DNA from: Xanthostigma xanthostigma
Lineage: Eukaryota; Arthropoda; Insecta; Raphidioptera; Raphidiidae
Reading direction: 5' to 3'
Assembly (NCBI GenBank): GCA_963575645.1
Contig: OY754476.1
Span: 744,001-808,000 of the forward strand
Length of the DNA: 64,000 nucleotides
Below, piece by piece: positions 1-11,627 of the stretch. Under the pieces are notes generated by a model. It ran no database searches. It had not been told where the DNA came from and saw only the letters and a program-made list of their open reading frames with translations. The translations under genes and the position numbers were made by a program. The stretch's first letter is position 1, and every line of letters starts with the position of its first letter.

Positions 1-1
1 A

Positions 2-106
2 CTGTTTAATGTGACATACCCTAAAACTAAGTATAAATTGATCACCGCACTGAAAAACAGAGGAGAAAAATCGAAGAAGTTTCTAGAAGTCGACGATACA
101 CCAAGG
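2..106 (+). CDS. Possible 3' part of an exon cut by the window edge
   Basis: A short open frame runs from base 2 (CTG TTT AAT GTG...) for about 35 codons. It is lysine-rich and ends at AAG followed by GTAATT, which could be a splice donor, or reads through to TAA just after. The codon mix is less AT-driven than the surrounding DNA, which is the only reason to list it. I do not recognise the peptide. It may equally be a chance frame or a transposon remnant. Confidence 0.15.
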
Positions 107-1081
107 TAATTGGTAGAATTGGCTGTGAATAAAGCTGGATGCACACTTTACGGAATTTTTCTATCGCATTTTTAAATTCGTAATTTGTATTATAAATACT
201 TGGCACTCTATTTAAACAGACCGATTATTATTTGGAGAAAAAAAATAACGATATGTACTACAGAAGTTAATCTTATTAGATATGGCAAGGGTGTGGTATT
301 ATATTTTGAATCGTGTAGTGATCGAGTCGCAAAATTCTTGGATCGCCAAGAAAAATATTCGAAAAAATCGGACAAAGGAACATTTTTGTTCATTATTAAA
401 TTCATCTGCAAGAAAGCAGGTAGATATTATGTAATTTTTAAATGCCATAGATTGTATCTTCATAGTTCATACGTCATATAAGTTTAGTTTAAACTGGACG
501 CGAGATTTTTGAAAATTTTAAGTCTTTTTTATGAATTTAATTGTGTAATAAACTTTACTTCTACTACGTTATTTATGAAAATTATTTTTCGCGCCTACTG
601 TTGTTGAATTGATCGCCTATGGTTTTTATATGCACTACGACCGCATACATATTATATATGTATAAGAGGTGTGCAAAAAAATATTTACATCACTTTTGTC
701 AACATAAAAATTAGATGTAAAACATCAAAAATAAAAAGAACACAAATAAGATAATAAAAAGCTTAACACAACTATAAATTCTTAAACTGCTAGCCATAAA
801 GGAAAAAGTAGGATTACGACTGCAATATGAAAGGAAGTGTACAGAACTGTTTCACTCCAGAAATTTTGACACAAAAAATATATACCGTGTGTTCACCGAA
901 AGATGTATCAGTGAATAATTCATGTCTTATTAGATACAAAAAAAAGTTTAAATAGTTTTTTTGTTCAACTCGAGATTTACTACCGGAAAATACTGAGGTA
1001 CATTTTTTTTTTTGTATTTGAGGTTCCAAAAACTCGTCTATGTCACCGTCTAACCGATTATATATTTTTTCAATATTTCAA
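107..1081. other. No gene recognised
   Basis: AT-rich sequence with short A and T runs. The open frames here have low-complexity composition and no recognisable family. I see no repeat with clear ends. Confidence 0.5.
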
Positions 1082-1083
1082 TA

Positions 1084-1548
1084 CACCCATCCCCCGATTT
1101 ACACGGTACTTGTTTTACACGTTTTCGCTTTTACACGGTTTTCCAAATAAGTTTTTTTTTTGTTTTTATCGCACTCTACTAAATGCTACTGTGATTGAAC
1201 ACGTGCGCTGTGTACACATCTCACGGGGAATCCCGAGCTTATGTGCTGACTTGCTGCACACGCACACTGTGTCTGTATTTTATTTTTTGTTCTTCTGTTT
1301 AATGTATTGTAATTAAATAAAAAAACAGTGTTTCCGTAATATATTACATATTTTAACCTGTCAATGCATTTTATTTTTATTTCTGTGTACACCTAAAAAT
1401 ATTGAAAAAAATCACAACTGTTAAATAGCAAAATTATGCATTTTCTGCAAGCTTTTCGATTTACACGGTTTTGACTTGAAAATTTTTAATTTTCGATTTA
1501 CACGTTTTTCTCAGGAACGTATCTACCGTGTAAATCGGGGGATAGGTG
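1084..1548. mobile_element. Pogo/Tigger-like MITE
   Basis: Inverted ends CACCCATCCCCCGATTTACA and its complement (CACCTATCCCCCGATTTACA read from the right) bound 465 bp. The element is flanked by TA on both sides, the target duplication of Tc1/mariner and pogo elements. The CCCCCGATTTACACGG style of terminus resembles pogo/Tigger ends. ACACGG motifs recur inside both ends. No transposase can be read in it, so it is non-autonomous. Confidence 0.7.
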
Positions 1549-1616
1549 TATTAAAAAATCTTTCACGGATGTCATTAAAAATAAATAGAAACTAAATATT
1601 AATTACTTTTTAAGTT

Positions 1617-1740
1617 CTGACGAAGATCCAAATCCGGATCGAAACGTTAATGTATTAATTATATTTTTTTGTTAATATATTTGTCTGAAAAATTGGTCGA
1701 GAATTTTATTTATTGAAGAGTTCTAATCAGACGTTAATTA
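1617..1740 (+). mobile_element. Penelope-like short unit with hammerhead-like motif
   Basis: CTGACGA, a 5-bp stem GATCC/GGATC closing AAATCC, then GAAACGTT lie at 1617-1648. Downstream is the tail shared with the copies near 15.6, 16.1, 35.7 and 54.5 kb, containing AAAATTGGTCGA and ATCAGACGTTAAT. The assignment to Penelope-like elements rests on the ribozyme-like motif and on the 11-13 bp duplications seen at other copies. No coding sequence is present. Confidence 0.5.
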
Positions 1741-2346
1741 AATACTGAAGATTATAGTAAAATTTCGTTAAAAATATGAGAAATTGTGTCACGGATGTTA
1801 TGTTTAGTGGAGATTTAGTCATCACTGAGTCCGTGCAAATGGTTTGTGAGAACCTAAAAAGAAATAAACTGCCAATCAATACAGCTCAAAATCGCAGACA
1901 AAGTACTTTTCGTTTCAGATGAGATTGCAGTAGTTAGAAAAAGCTTCAACGATGGATTCATTTTCATTTACCTTCAAATGACTGACAAGTATTTTACTTG
2001 GCATTTAGAAACGTGACTTTTACACTTATACATACTTTACTCTTCGAACGTATAAATACTTGAGCTAAAGTTGAGCGATGAGTTTGCTAAGGATACTCTT
2101 TTATATTGGGGTATAAAGTGATTTAATGAAACCTATTGACGTTACAGATTACTGGCTTGTTTCCTAATTCGTTACATGCCATTATATAAATAGTACAGAT
2201 CGAACATTAAGAAAATGTTGAAAATTAAAAGCATTTAATCGATAACAATCGCATTCAGATTAATAAAAATAATTTGATTTCATAACTTAAATTACTAATA
2301 AAAATTCGTTTCTGTAACATGCGAAAGTTTACTTAATAGAATATAA
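1741..2346. other. No gene recognised
   Basis: AT-rich DNA without a recognisable open frame or repeat boundary. Confidence 0.5.
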
Positions 2347-2890
2347 TTAGTGTGACCTGAGCGAATTATTCGCACTAAATAAGTATAATAATTATCACTT
2401 TACAAAATTACTTTTTAAATATGATTGCAGGTATTCAATTCGTTTCTAATTTTGCACACTGCTTATAACGTTCTTCTTTTTGTTGTATTACAATATGAAG
2501 CTCAGATGGCAGATCGAAGAAATATTTTACTAAAATTGTCATATAGAGGCGCAAGTAGCAAAAGCCGTCAGATGGCATCATGCAGCATTGCTGTGACGTT
2601 GTTCAGCGTTGCTCGCTGTTTCAAAATTAAAGCCGTCAGATGGCAGTATGCAGTATTGTCTGTTGTATTACAATATAAAGGTCAGATGACAGATCGAAGT
2701 GTTGACGTCAGATGGCAGACGTTGTTCAGCGTTGCTGTATTTTAATTAATTTACAAAAACAAAAGCAATAATAAATTTTTTAGTTGTCGATGTCAGTAAA
2801 ATGATATATAATTTATGTCGAGAAATTGTGAGGTTTTTTCTAAAAAGGGAGGCAAACATCTTAAACCTTAGCGTATCAATATATATATGA
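2347..2890 (-). mobile_element. Non-autonomous Helitron, copy 1
   Basis: Read on the minus strand, the copy starts TCATATATAT after an A and ends in CTAA before a T. A short imperfect palindrome lies about 10 bases before the end. This is the Helitron pattern: 5' TC, 3' hairpin then CTRR, insertion between A and T with no duplication. The middle has several diverged repeats of a CAGATGGCA-type unit. There is no Rep/helicase coding sequence. Open frames inside it are also present in the other copies and do not look like genes. Confidence 0.75.
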
Positions 2891-3116
2891 TACCTCTGAA
2901 TTTATTAAATTTACAGAAAAGATGTCAGTTATTGAAGTTGTTTTTGAATACAAAACTCTGGAGACAATTTATTGATTTGATTATGTGATCTAAATATTCC
3001 GAAGGGTAAATGATAGTCTGCTGTACATGTATGTAGTCGAACTTCATGTGGAGTAAATTATAAGACATATAAGATACGATTGTAAGAGATAAGAAGATGA
3101 AGTGAAAGAGGAAAAC

Positions 3117-3169
3117 ATGAGAGGGAAAGATGGTGGTTATATGCAGCAAAAGCATCCGTCTTCTCACAG
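3117..3169 (+). CDS. Possible first coding exon, unassigned
   Basis: An ATG at 3117 opens a 17-codon frame reading MRGKDGGYMQQKHPSSH, which stops exactly at a strong donor, CACAG followed by GTAAGT. An upstream ATG in another frame is followed quickly by a stop. I find no matching acceptor exon and do not recognise the peptide. The case rests on the donor and the mixed codon use, so chance is a serious alternative. Confidence 0.18.
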
Positions 3170-3170
3170 G

Positions 3171-5884
3171 TAAGTCAAAAAGATAAATAGGTATCGTTAA
3201 CGGACCCTTCTTCGTACAATGGCTTCGCCGTTAATAATATGAAAATTTTCATTTATTTTCATTTAAAAGAGGGTAAACGTACTGTATGTATTTGACTCAG
3301 TCACTTTTAGAAACTCTAATATAAAAGGTAAGCCCTTTTTTACAGGCTTTAAAGGAATTTAAATGTCACGAGATACTAGAAAATTGTCTAATTTTTTTAG
3401 AGAAATGGAAACAGCATTTTTTGTGTACATCATCACTCTTTGCACATTGTTAGATTTTATAAAACTTTTCTTGATCAATTTTATCCACAATAATTTGATT
3501 AAGTTACGTTTTTCACCGTAAAGTTTTTAAAGCATGTTTATTTTAAAATTTTATTTGATCTTTGCAAAATGTTCGGAGCCTGTACAAGGTTTGCATTTTT
3601 CAGTAAAACGAGATAAAAAACATTCAATAGGTACTGTATTTATTTAGTTCAACAAAATTTTAATTCATTCCAATTTCGTGAGTTATTGAGGAGTTCTTTT
3701 AAGTGTGTGGTTTTATGCGATAAGATCCTTCATAAAACACCTATAAAATATATTGTTATTATAAGAAAATCGATACAAAATTTAAAAAAAAATGTTTTCA
3801 TGCACAAATAGGCTAACATTATTATTGCAAAAAAATATATCAATATTTATATTTTAGGGAACTGAGTTTATTGAGGGGTAAGTTAGGACTAATTATCAAT
3901 AGGTAAAAATAGACGCTCAATGAGAACAACATAGTATGAACTCAATAAATTAATCTATGTGGATTTGAAATGAAAATAGACTTGTTCAGTTTTGCCAATA
4001 AATCCATGATAATAATGTTCGTAAACATTGTTCAAATCACGGACTGTGTATATATTGGCATTCATTTTTTGTTTATTATGTCAACAGTTCTTTAACATCT
4101 GTTATAGGATTATACAAACATGGTGTCCCGAAAAATTGTTTCTAACAAAGCTACACTGAATTAATAGCAAAGCTTTCACATATAAGCATAGAAATTGACT
4201 GCGTGAAAAGAAAACTAGATTAAAAATCTATATACATACTACATAACATGCTAATGCATGTCTGTCTGTCTGTATGCCCTTCAGAAGGCTCCCCTATACG
4301 AAACTGAAACTCCCACATGTACAGTATAGGACTTAAGGGGAGTAGGATTTTCGATTTTCACGCCGGGGGGGCAGACGAGTTTTTTCGAATTTGTTAACAA
4401 TTCCATATTGTGATTGTTGTAATTTCAATTTTTAAAATAACCATAGCTACCAAAGTTTTAATTTAGATCTAACGTCTACACCGAATATATTATTTTCACA
4501 ATTTTTGTCTCTCTCTATGTTTGCTTCGAATTAGTAATTCAACCGATTTTGATCGAACTTTCATTATGGTGTTTGCCATACTTTAAGGAGTACACAGTCC
4601 AAAAAACCAAAAAATCGTCATTAACGCAAGCAAAGCCGCAAATAAAGCAAGCAATAAAATAAAAATTAATCTTACTAACGAAATGTAGTAATATGAAAAT
4701 GAGATATTTCAAGTATTGTAGACATTTATGTAGATTTGCTTTGTATTAAAAGAAATGCAAAACATGAATACATTCTCATATGCCGCGTTGCCAGATTATA
4801 GATTCTAACTGATTACTAAATAGTTTTTGAACTAAAGTATACGACAAAAAAAAAATATGTGTCGTGGCACTCTTCAATAGGTACTCAAAGTTTTGAGTAA
4901 GACCAGTAAAATTCAGTTACATGCCTTTAGTAGGGAAAAAAATGAACAAAAAATACGTCCAAAATAACAAACTTGACAACACTGCAGTTGTGTAGCACAG
5001 CTTACAGAATAACGACCCGTGAAATAAAAATGTAACAACGAAATAGGATTATTCTGATTGCAAATTAAGTTTACGTTCGGTCTTTTCAACTCGAAAATTA
5101 TATCTGCGTCTTTTCGTTTAAAATGCGCTACGACAATCAATAAAATACAATTAGCTATACCTATATGTAGATGAAAAAATAAAAATTCCGAGAGAATTTA
5201 AAATCTTATCAAACAATGTCCATTTTTTATAATAACAAATATATATAATGAAGTGAAAATCAACCATTTTACGTGCAAAAAATGTAGTATGTATCTCGAA
5301 CGAAATGATGCTATTATGACTCATGTAACGTAAAATTCGTTGGTCGCTCGTACGTCACACATTGTACATAAAAATGTTCAAGATACATAAACTATACCCG
5401 TCTAGATATCATACAAAAGTACCTATAAAATAATACAAAAAAAAATGAAATTACAGGAACTGAGAGATACCAATACAATTTTATATAATTGACTATATTT
5501 CTAACTTTCCATTACATTGCGTCGCGTCCGTCAGTGTTTCGGAGACGGTGGAAACGACGGTGGTAATTTACTACAAAAGATGAATGACATCCCCCCTTTG
5601 CCTAGCTTACGACCCGTAATTCATAATAGTAACCTACCGACTGCTTCGGCAAAGTCAGGACCCTCTTCCAGACTACTTCGCTGCGTCTAATCTGGATTAT
5701 AAATATAATCAAAATATAATCTACAAAAACAGTAGCCTTGTCGTTCCTATAGTTTTAAACAAGGATGTGTATACTTTACAAATTATTTATTTAAACGCAA
5801 TATACGTAGGAGTGATTCCGATAGACATTGTAAAAAAAAAGTGCGATAGACTCAGTGCCGGGCGTAAAGATAGCTGTGATAGTA
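3171..5884. other. No gene recognised; short repeat-like stretches
   Basis: Mostly AT-rich spacer. A TCTGTCTGTCTG run at about 4259-4273, followed by a more GC-rich block to about 4380, resembles the start of a dispersed repeat, but I cannot define its ends. The block 5520-5700 is less AT-rich yet has no long frame. Confidence 0.4.
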
Positions 5885-6472
5885 TCATATATATACGCTA
5901 AGGTTTAAGATGTTTGCCTCCCTTTTTAGAACAAACCTCACAATTACTCAACATAAATTATATATCATTTTACAGATAATTGCTTGCTCTACTGACATCG
6001 ACAACTAAAAAATGTATTATTGCTTTTGTTTTTGTAAATTAATTAAAATACAGCAACGCTGAACACCGTCTGCCATCTAACAGCTTTAATTTTGAAACAA
6101 CGTCAACACTTCGATCTGTCATCTGACCTTCATATTGTAATACAACAGACACAATACTGCATACTGCCATCTTACGGCTTTAATTTTGAAACAGCGAGCA
6201 ACGCTGAACAACGTCACAGCAATGCTGCATGATGCCATCTGACGGCTTAGCTCAACGCTTTTGCTACTTGCGCCTCTATATGACAATTTTAGTAAAATAT
6301 TTCTTCGATCTGTCATCTGAGCTTCATATTGAAATACAACAAAAAGAACGTTATAAGCAGTGTGCAAAATTAGAAACGAATTGAATTCCTGCAATCATAT
6401 TTAAAAAATAATTTTGTAAAGTGATAATTATTATACTTATTTAGTGCGAATAATTCGCACAGGTCACACTAG
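5885..6472 (+). mobile_element. Non-autonomous Helitron, copy 2 (best preserved)
   Basis: Begins TCATATATATACGC after A5884 and ends CTAG before T6473. The 3' hairpin is GTGCGAATAATTCGCAC, a perfect palindrome at 6444-6460, followed by AGGTCACACTAG. All Helitron end rules are met. The interior carries repeated motifs (GACGGCTT, GCCATCT, AACGCTGAACAACGTC). It is 588 bp, close to copy 4, and has no transposase. Confidence 0.85.
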
Positions 6473-6473
6473 T

Positions 6474-7289
6474 AAAAAAAATATTTAACTCGCTAACAGA
6501 CGGCAGATAATAATAAATGAAAAGGTGTTTAGCTATTTCAATCAATCAGAAATCAATCATAAACTGTACGAAATCATGAATATTCATCCATATTTCTAAG
6601 GAAAGAAAAACTATAAAATTACTTAGTTGTCTATTACTATTGCTGGAACTCCGAAACTGATTTTAAACTACAATGGAATTATTGTATATGCAACATTGTG
6701 AATTATTAAAAGTGGTTTCAATAATTAGCAGGGTTGATGCAGGACAAGTTTAGTCATAAGTCATTAAAAGCTGACTCTAAAATTTGTCATGTTTAGAGTT
6801 GATCAATATGGCGCATAATTTATAAACAATAAAATGTTTTATATGTTCAAACTGACTGGCTGTCTATATTAATTTTAACGACCCATATGACATTTTATTA
6901 CCCATACCGTAATATCCACATTATTCAAAGACACCGTTCCATATATTTTAATTTTAAAAAACAGCTAGTGTCTCTAACAAAATAAATTAAAATGGAGAAT
7001 GACTTTTTATAAACTTAGAAAAAATATTCAAGCAAATATACAATGTGCTTCACTTCTTACGAACTGGATATTTTCGCATTTTTCAATGAATCAATGTCAT
7101 TTTTTTGTTCTTTTGTATTCTAAGCATAGTTGGATAAAGCTGAAAATTTGTGTCTGGAAATTGCAACCCACTTGCAAATAAGTGGTGAAATTAAAATTTG
7201 GAAAATTTACAGATAGCGTCCCTTATAAGCAAACTGAAAAAAAAAACAAAATTTGTAAGCGCTTAACCCAAGAAATTAAAATATATATT
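6474..7289. other. No gene recognised
   Basis: AT-rich sequence; the open frames are short and lack family signatures. Confidence 0.5.
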
Positions 7290-7692
7290 AGATATGTCCA
7301 TCGAGATAATAGTTAATAAGAAAAATCGCAGGATAGTGGGCAAATTAGATTTATTAATGTACGACGTTTCGTCTATAGATTTAGACTTTTTCAAGTACAA
7401 TAAAAAATTTAAAACAATAATTATGAAAATAAACATTAATTACTAACCATAGCAATTAACAAAAGATAAGGTACCTAAGACAAAAACATGGCAACAAGTT
7501 TATGTATAAATTTTTAAACAATAAAAAATAATATTATGTACCTTATTTTTTGTTAATTACTATGGTTAATAATCAATGTTTATTTTCATAATTATTGTTT
7601 TAATTTTTTTTTTGTACTTGAAAAAGTCTAAATCTATAGACGAAACGTCGTACATTAATAAATCTAATTTGTCCACTATCCTGCGATTTTTC
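7290..7692. mobile_element. Inverted-repeat element with outward hammerhead-like motifs
   Basis: AAAAATCGCAGGATAGTGG at about 7321 is mirrored by CCACTATCCTGCGATTTTT ending at 7692, with arms of roughly 150 bp. Each arm contains a copy of GTAC, TTGAAAAA, stem GTCTA/TAGAC, then GAAACGTC and GTAC: at 7359-7398 on minus and 7614-7653 on plus. The spacer is AT-rich and non-coding. It may be a MITE or a pair of inverted short retroelement units; the motif favours the second. Confidence 0.55.
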
Positions 7693-7721
7693 TTTTTAAT
7701 TATGCTTAAAAATTATATATA

Positions 7722-7915
7722 TTAGATATCGTGTCCATCGAGATAATTATAAATAAAAAATCGCAGGATTGTGGACAAATATTAGATTTATTAATTGTAC
7801 GACGTTTCGTCTATAAATTTAGACTTTTTCAAGTACAAGTTGAAAATTATTAAAACAATAATTATGAAAATAAACATTAATTACTAACCATAGCAATTAA
7901 CAAAAAATTATCATT
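7722..7915. mobile_element. Partial third unit of the 7.3-kb repeat
   Basis: The sequence from GTGTCCATCGAGATAAT through TCGCAGGATTGTGG repeats the left part of the neighbouring element, including its left flank, and carries another hammerhead-like motif at 7797-7836 on the minus strand. It stops after AACCATAGCAATTAAC without the mirrored arm. Confidence 0.55.
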
Positions 7916-8420
7916 GTAAAACGGATGTTTTTGATAGCATTATTACCATTTGGCATTCTCTGCTAGAAGTACATCAGTATTTGCATAAATTCCAAAGCTT
8001 ATATTTGTTTCAAAACCTAGGGATTTATTGTAAAACAGACAAGTTGGAAAAGTTTACAGTATGAAAATGAGAGAAACTAGTTTTTTTTTATCATGCTGTC
8101 AAGTTGTAATAATTTCAAACGTACCGAAGTGTTGAAATGTAATATAATTTTATGATAATTTCACGTTCTTTCTACTTTCAAAGTACAAACTATTCCTTGA
8201 ATACGAAGAGCTTCTTTTTCCAACAACATACATATATTTATCTATAATTGGTTTGTGCAACTTGCAATTCCGTACAGATTTAAGAAAAATAAATATTTAA
8301 CAATGAACTGAACAATTATTATACTCTTCAAAGTTATTCAGTGTGCAATTCTTCAAGAAAAAACATTTCGTATTCAATATATTGGCAGATAAAAATTTTG
8401 GAAACTTCTTCCGTCTAGAT
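7916..8420. other. No gene recognised
   Basis: AT-rich spacer with nothing identified. Confidence 0.5.
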
Positions 8421-8687
8421 CGGGGGTGGGCAAATCTTTTGATCGTCGGGCCACATTGCGAATGAAAATTTGACCGTGGGCCAAACAATTTCTTTTTCTA
8501 ATTTTAAGTATAGTTTTTTTGAAACAACAATTACAAATGTTTAAACGCTATTTACAATTTTTCTAAAATTCTTTTTATGCGCCAATTTGTATTGGCAAAC
8601 CGTAATATTTTTGCTTTTAATAATCATTTATAAAATGCTTCGCGGGCCGGAGAAAATTCTATTGCGGGCCGGATTTGCCCAGGTCTG
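8421..8687. mobile_element. hAT-type MITE
   Basis: Inverted ends CGGGGGTGGGCAAAT and CAGACCTGGGCAAAT (right end, complemented) resemble the hAT terminus CAGGGGTGGGCAAA. Flanking octamers are GTCTAGAT and GTTTAGAT, one mismatch apart, as expected for an aged 8-bp hAT duplication. Subterminal GGGCC motifs occur at both ends. There is no coding sequence. Confidence 0.75.
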
Positions 8688-9407
8688 GTTTAGATATACA
8701 AAATATTATGTACCCTACACCTCGCCCGAAAATAAAATCCCAGACAGCTGATGAACGTTGTATAGTGTTAGGAAATGAGATAAATAAAAACTAAATAAAA
8801 TAGTTGTATTTACTTTCTTTTTTACATCGCAAATTGGATTGCACTTTTAGAATTAGTCATTCAAAAACTTAATACTAAAAAGAATATACTCTGAAACTTT
8901 TAGTCAAATTGTTAACGAAACAAAATACAAATAAAAACATGGATCTTACATATAATGAGTCCAACAAGCCTTAAGACATCGTTGGAAATTAGAACTTTGC
9001 CAATTCAGTTTTTTTTTTCACGAAAGAACGAGACAGTCTGTTAAATAAATCAGTAGCGTCGCAATAATTTGAAAATAAGTAATTTGTATATTTAATTTTA
9101 ATTTCTGTGAAAGGGATAACTGGGAAAAATATATATTACTAGTTCATATGGATGCGTTTTTTTAATGTAAATATTTGGAAATTGCAATTGTTTTCCCGTT
9201 CAAAAAATATATCTGGAAAAAATACTATCCTTTTTTTAATGGCAATTACAATAAGTGCTTTTATAGATATATGTGTTTAAAAATAAAATTAAATTCGTGT
9301 GCAATACATAATATGAAGTTAAGTAAAATTATAGTGACAGAAATTAGGTATGCGAAAATGGTGTAACTTTAATTAGCACATTGTCCAAGCATTGTCCGTG
9401 TCCATTT

Positions 9408-9620
9408 TGTATTTAACAGCGATGGCTAGCTCTGTTCCAACCTTTCTGCGAACTGTAATATTATCGTCAGTCATGCGCAGTAACTGAAACGAGTTCAAAA
9501 CCGAGATTAGAACAGTACTAGAACTGTCCTTTAAGCCACAAAACAGTTTCGTTTTAGCTACTGCGCATGGTGATAATATAACCGTTTGCGAAGAGGTGGG
9601 AACATAGCTATTATACAACG
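9408..9620. repeat. Imperfect inverted repeat, likely MITE
   Basis: The left arm (TAGCTCTGTTCCAACC...CATGCGCAGTAACTGAAACG) pairs with the right arm (CGTTTTAGCTACTGCGCATG...GGTGGGAACATAGCTA). Arms are about 80 bases with scattered mismatches. A long minus-strand open frame across it follows from the inverted structure and is not a convincing gene. No target duplication could be fixed. Confidence 0.55.
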
Positions 9621-9673
9621 CTACACATTTTAAGGACAATTCCCATGAAATGGGTCCAGCGGAGCCACCGAAG

Positions 9674-10256
9674 CAGTGGCGGATTTACACATTTCCCAAG
9701 TACAGGCTTTTAAATTTTTGCCGCCCTTACCTCAGCAATTGTCAGTTCTTATAGATTATTTTTACAATCCAACAATTTGGTTGAAATTGCACAAGAAATA
9801 ATTTTTGGATATATTTCTGAGTTAATCAAAGCTTAGTCACGTACGACTAATAAAGCGGGGTAATGTATGCTACTTAGCCCCGGATCTAGGGGGGGGGCAA
9901 ACCGGGGCACCCGCCTCGGGCGGAAGTTTTAGAGGGCACCAAAACCATAATATAATATGGTTGAAAAACACATCTAATCAGTCCTTTTTCCGATTTGCTC
10001 AATCTGCTTGTTTTCTGACGGTTTCCCGTTCTCGAAAAATACCGACCATTATATATTTCTGAGTTTTTTTTTTTAAGTATTTTATCTCAAATGCTTGGCG
10101 CCATTATTATAAAGTTTCTGCCCCGGTTCGAAAAAATCGTAGATCCGGGGCTGATGCTACTTACACAATAATGTACATACCATAAACTTAATTAAATAAT
10201 TTTTATTTGCCGCCCTAGACTCAAGCCTACTCAGGCTGTTGGTAAATCCGCCACTG
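9674..10256. mobile_element. hAT-type element hosting a nested hAT MITE
   Basis: Ends CAGTGGCGGATTTACAC and CAGTGGCGGATTTACC (complemented) are flanked by a perfect 8-bp duplication CACCGAAG (9666-9673 and 10257-10264). The interior has no transposase. Without the nested insertion the element is about 300 bp. Confidence 0.88.
9875..10153. mobile_element. Nested hAT-type MITE
   Basis: AGCCCCGGATCTAGG at the left is mirrored by the GATCCGGGGCTG right end, flanked by a perfect 8-bp duplication ATGCTACT (9867-9874 and 10154-10161). It belongs to the same family as 24523-24802. It lies inside the element at 9674-10256 and is therefore the younger insertion. Confidence 0.88.
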
Positions 10257-10264
10257 CACCGAAG

Positions 10265-11627
10265 TCTACTATTCTATCAGTAAAGACACAACTATTCGGT
10301 CTGTAAGAAGGGTTTGGGCGCCACTGGAAATTAAAAGAAACTGCGCACACCTCGACTGTTACTCGACGTGGCGACTCGTACTATTAGAAAACGATCGGAC
10401 GAAACTTGGAACTAAACTTTTCTTTAGAGATGTTCGGTTATTTAGTTCGTTGTACATAATATAAAAAAAGGATTGATTTCCGTCCAATAAAAAAAGTTAT
10501 AAAATACAGATTGAACGCTGCTGGTTTTTATTTACATTTTACAGTCAGACTCTTATTTGAAAATAAATAGTATACTATGTGTAATGATTTGATGGCTTTG
10601 GAATATAAGTTATATAAGAAAATTTCTTTTCGATTTATTAAAGAAAATTGTCTCTTCCACAGAAAGTAATCAACAGACAATCTTTCAGCACTTTTTGTAA
10701 AGTTATTTTGCAAGACGGTTTTCAAAATAATATATTTTATGATTATCTGCCGTTCTCTGGATCATGTTCATACAGCATTGCGTTTGATAACCATTTAAAC
10801 AAAAAAAGCTACACCACAATTACTGCCATGTATTATAAAGTTTTTAATTCGTTAACAATAAAAGTTTAAAATCTCAGTTGAAATACGCATTTAAATACAT
10901 AAAATTTGCTAAATTTTATTTTAAAAACAAAATATGTAAAGAAAAAGAGCATTTAAGTACGGTTAAATGTAATGGATATCCAGAAAAAAACGAATTATAT
11001 TATTAAAAAAACTAAACAATAATAATGATGAATAGTTAAAAAACGGCACTGATGTACAAATAAATATTGTGCAACCGCTGCGATCAAACTCGACTATCAA
11101 TAATTCATGAGAAAGTTGAAGGAACGATAATTTAACTAAAACTATAAATAGAAAATTATAATTGATACCTTTACATGTAGACATTATGTCATAATATATC
11201 ATATTGCCACCAACCTGAAACAAAAAAAAAAAAAAAAAAATGAAAAAAAAGTTACATAGTATATTCTGCGTTATGTATTTCTGAACAAAAAAGTTGGAAT
11301 GCTTATTAATCTATTTGCCTACACATAGTATATATGCCACATATAGGTACACTATTGGTGGAATAATGATAATGACTCTCCAAAACTGATTGCATTAAAT
11401 TAAACTAGGTACCTATAGTTAATGTATTATCTAAAAGTTAGAAAAACGATCTTTTTAACTACATCCACGCCCAGGGGTCGTATTGAAAAGTTAGATTTTG
11501 CGTCATATCTAAAAAAATGATTATCAAAACAGAAAATATAATGATGCCACAAAATTAAAAATATGCTTTTTGTGTGCATTATTTTTATTACGTCGGGAAT
11601 TTTATTTTTCAGGTGTAATTAAAAAGA
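10265..11627. other. No gene recognised apart from a possible minus-strand micro-exon
   Basis: AT-rich spacer. The open frames are low-complexity. The one item of note is a splice-flanked segment at 11169-11214, listed separately. Confidence 0.45.
11169..11214 (-). CDS. Possible internal exon (46 nt), unassigned
   Basis: On the minus strand a long T-rich tract ending in TTTGTTTCAG precedes the segment, and GTATCA follows it directly. Two of three frames have stops; the third reads VGGNMIYYDIMSTCK. I do not recognise the peptide. A second splice-flanked segment at 28838-28863 has a compatible phase. A chance arrangement is quite possible. Confidence 0.18.

Noticed and set aside
1110-1392. Opposed frames of 68 codons
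   Set aside because: Both lie inside the pogo-like MITE and have no signature.
2425-2745. Open frame of 106 codons (and its counterparts at 6119-6394 and 11709-11987) as a conserved gene
   Set aside because: The three frames are the same because they lie in Helitron copies, and they vary in length with the internal repeat number. No domain signature.
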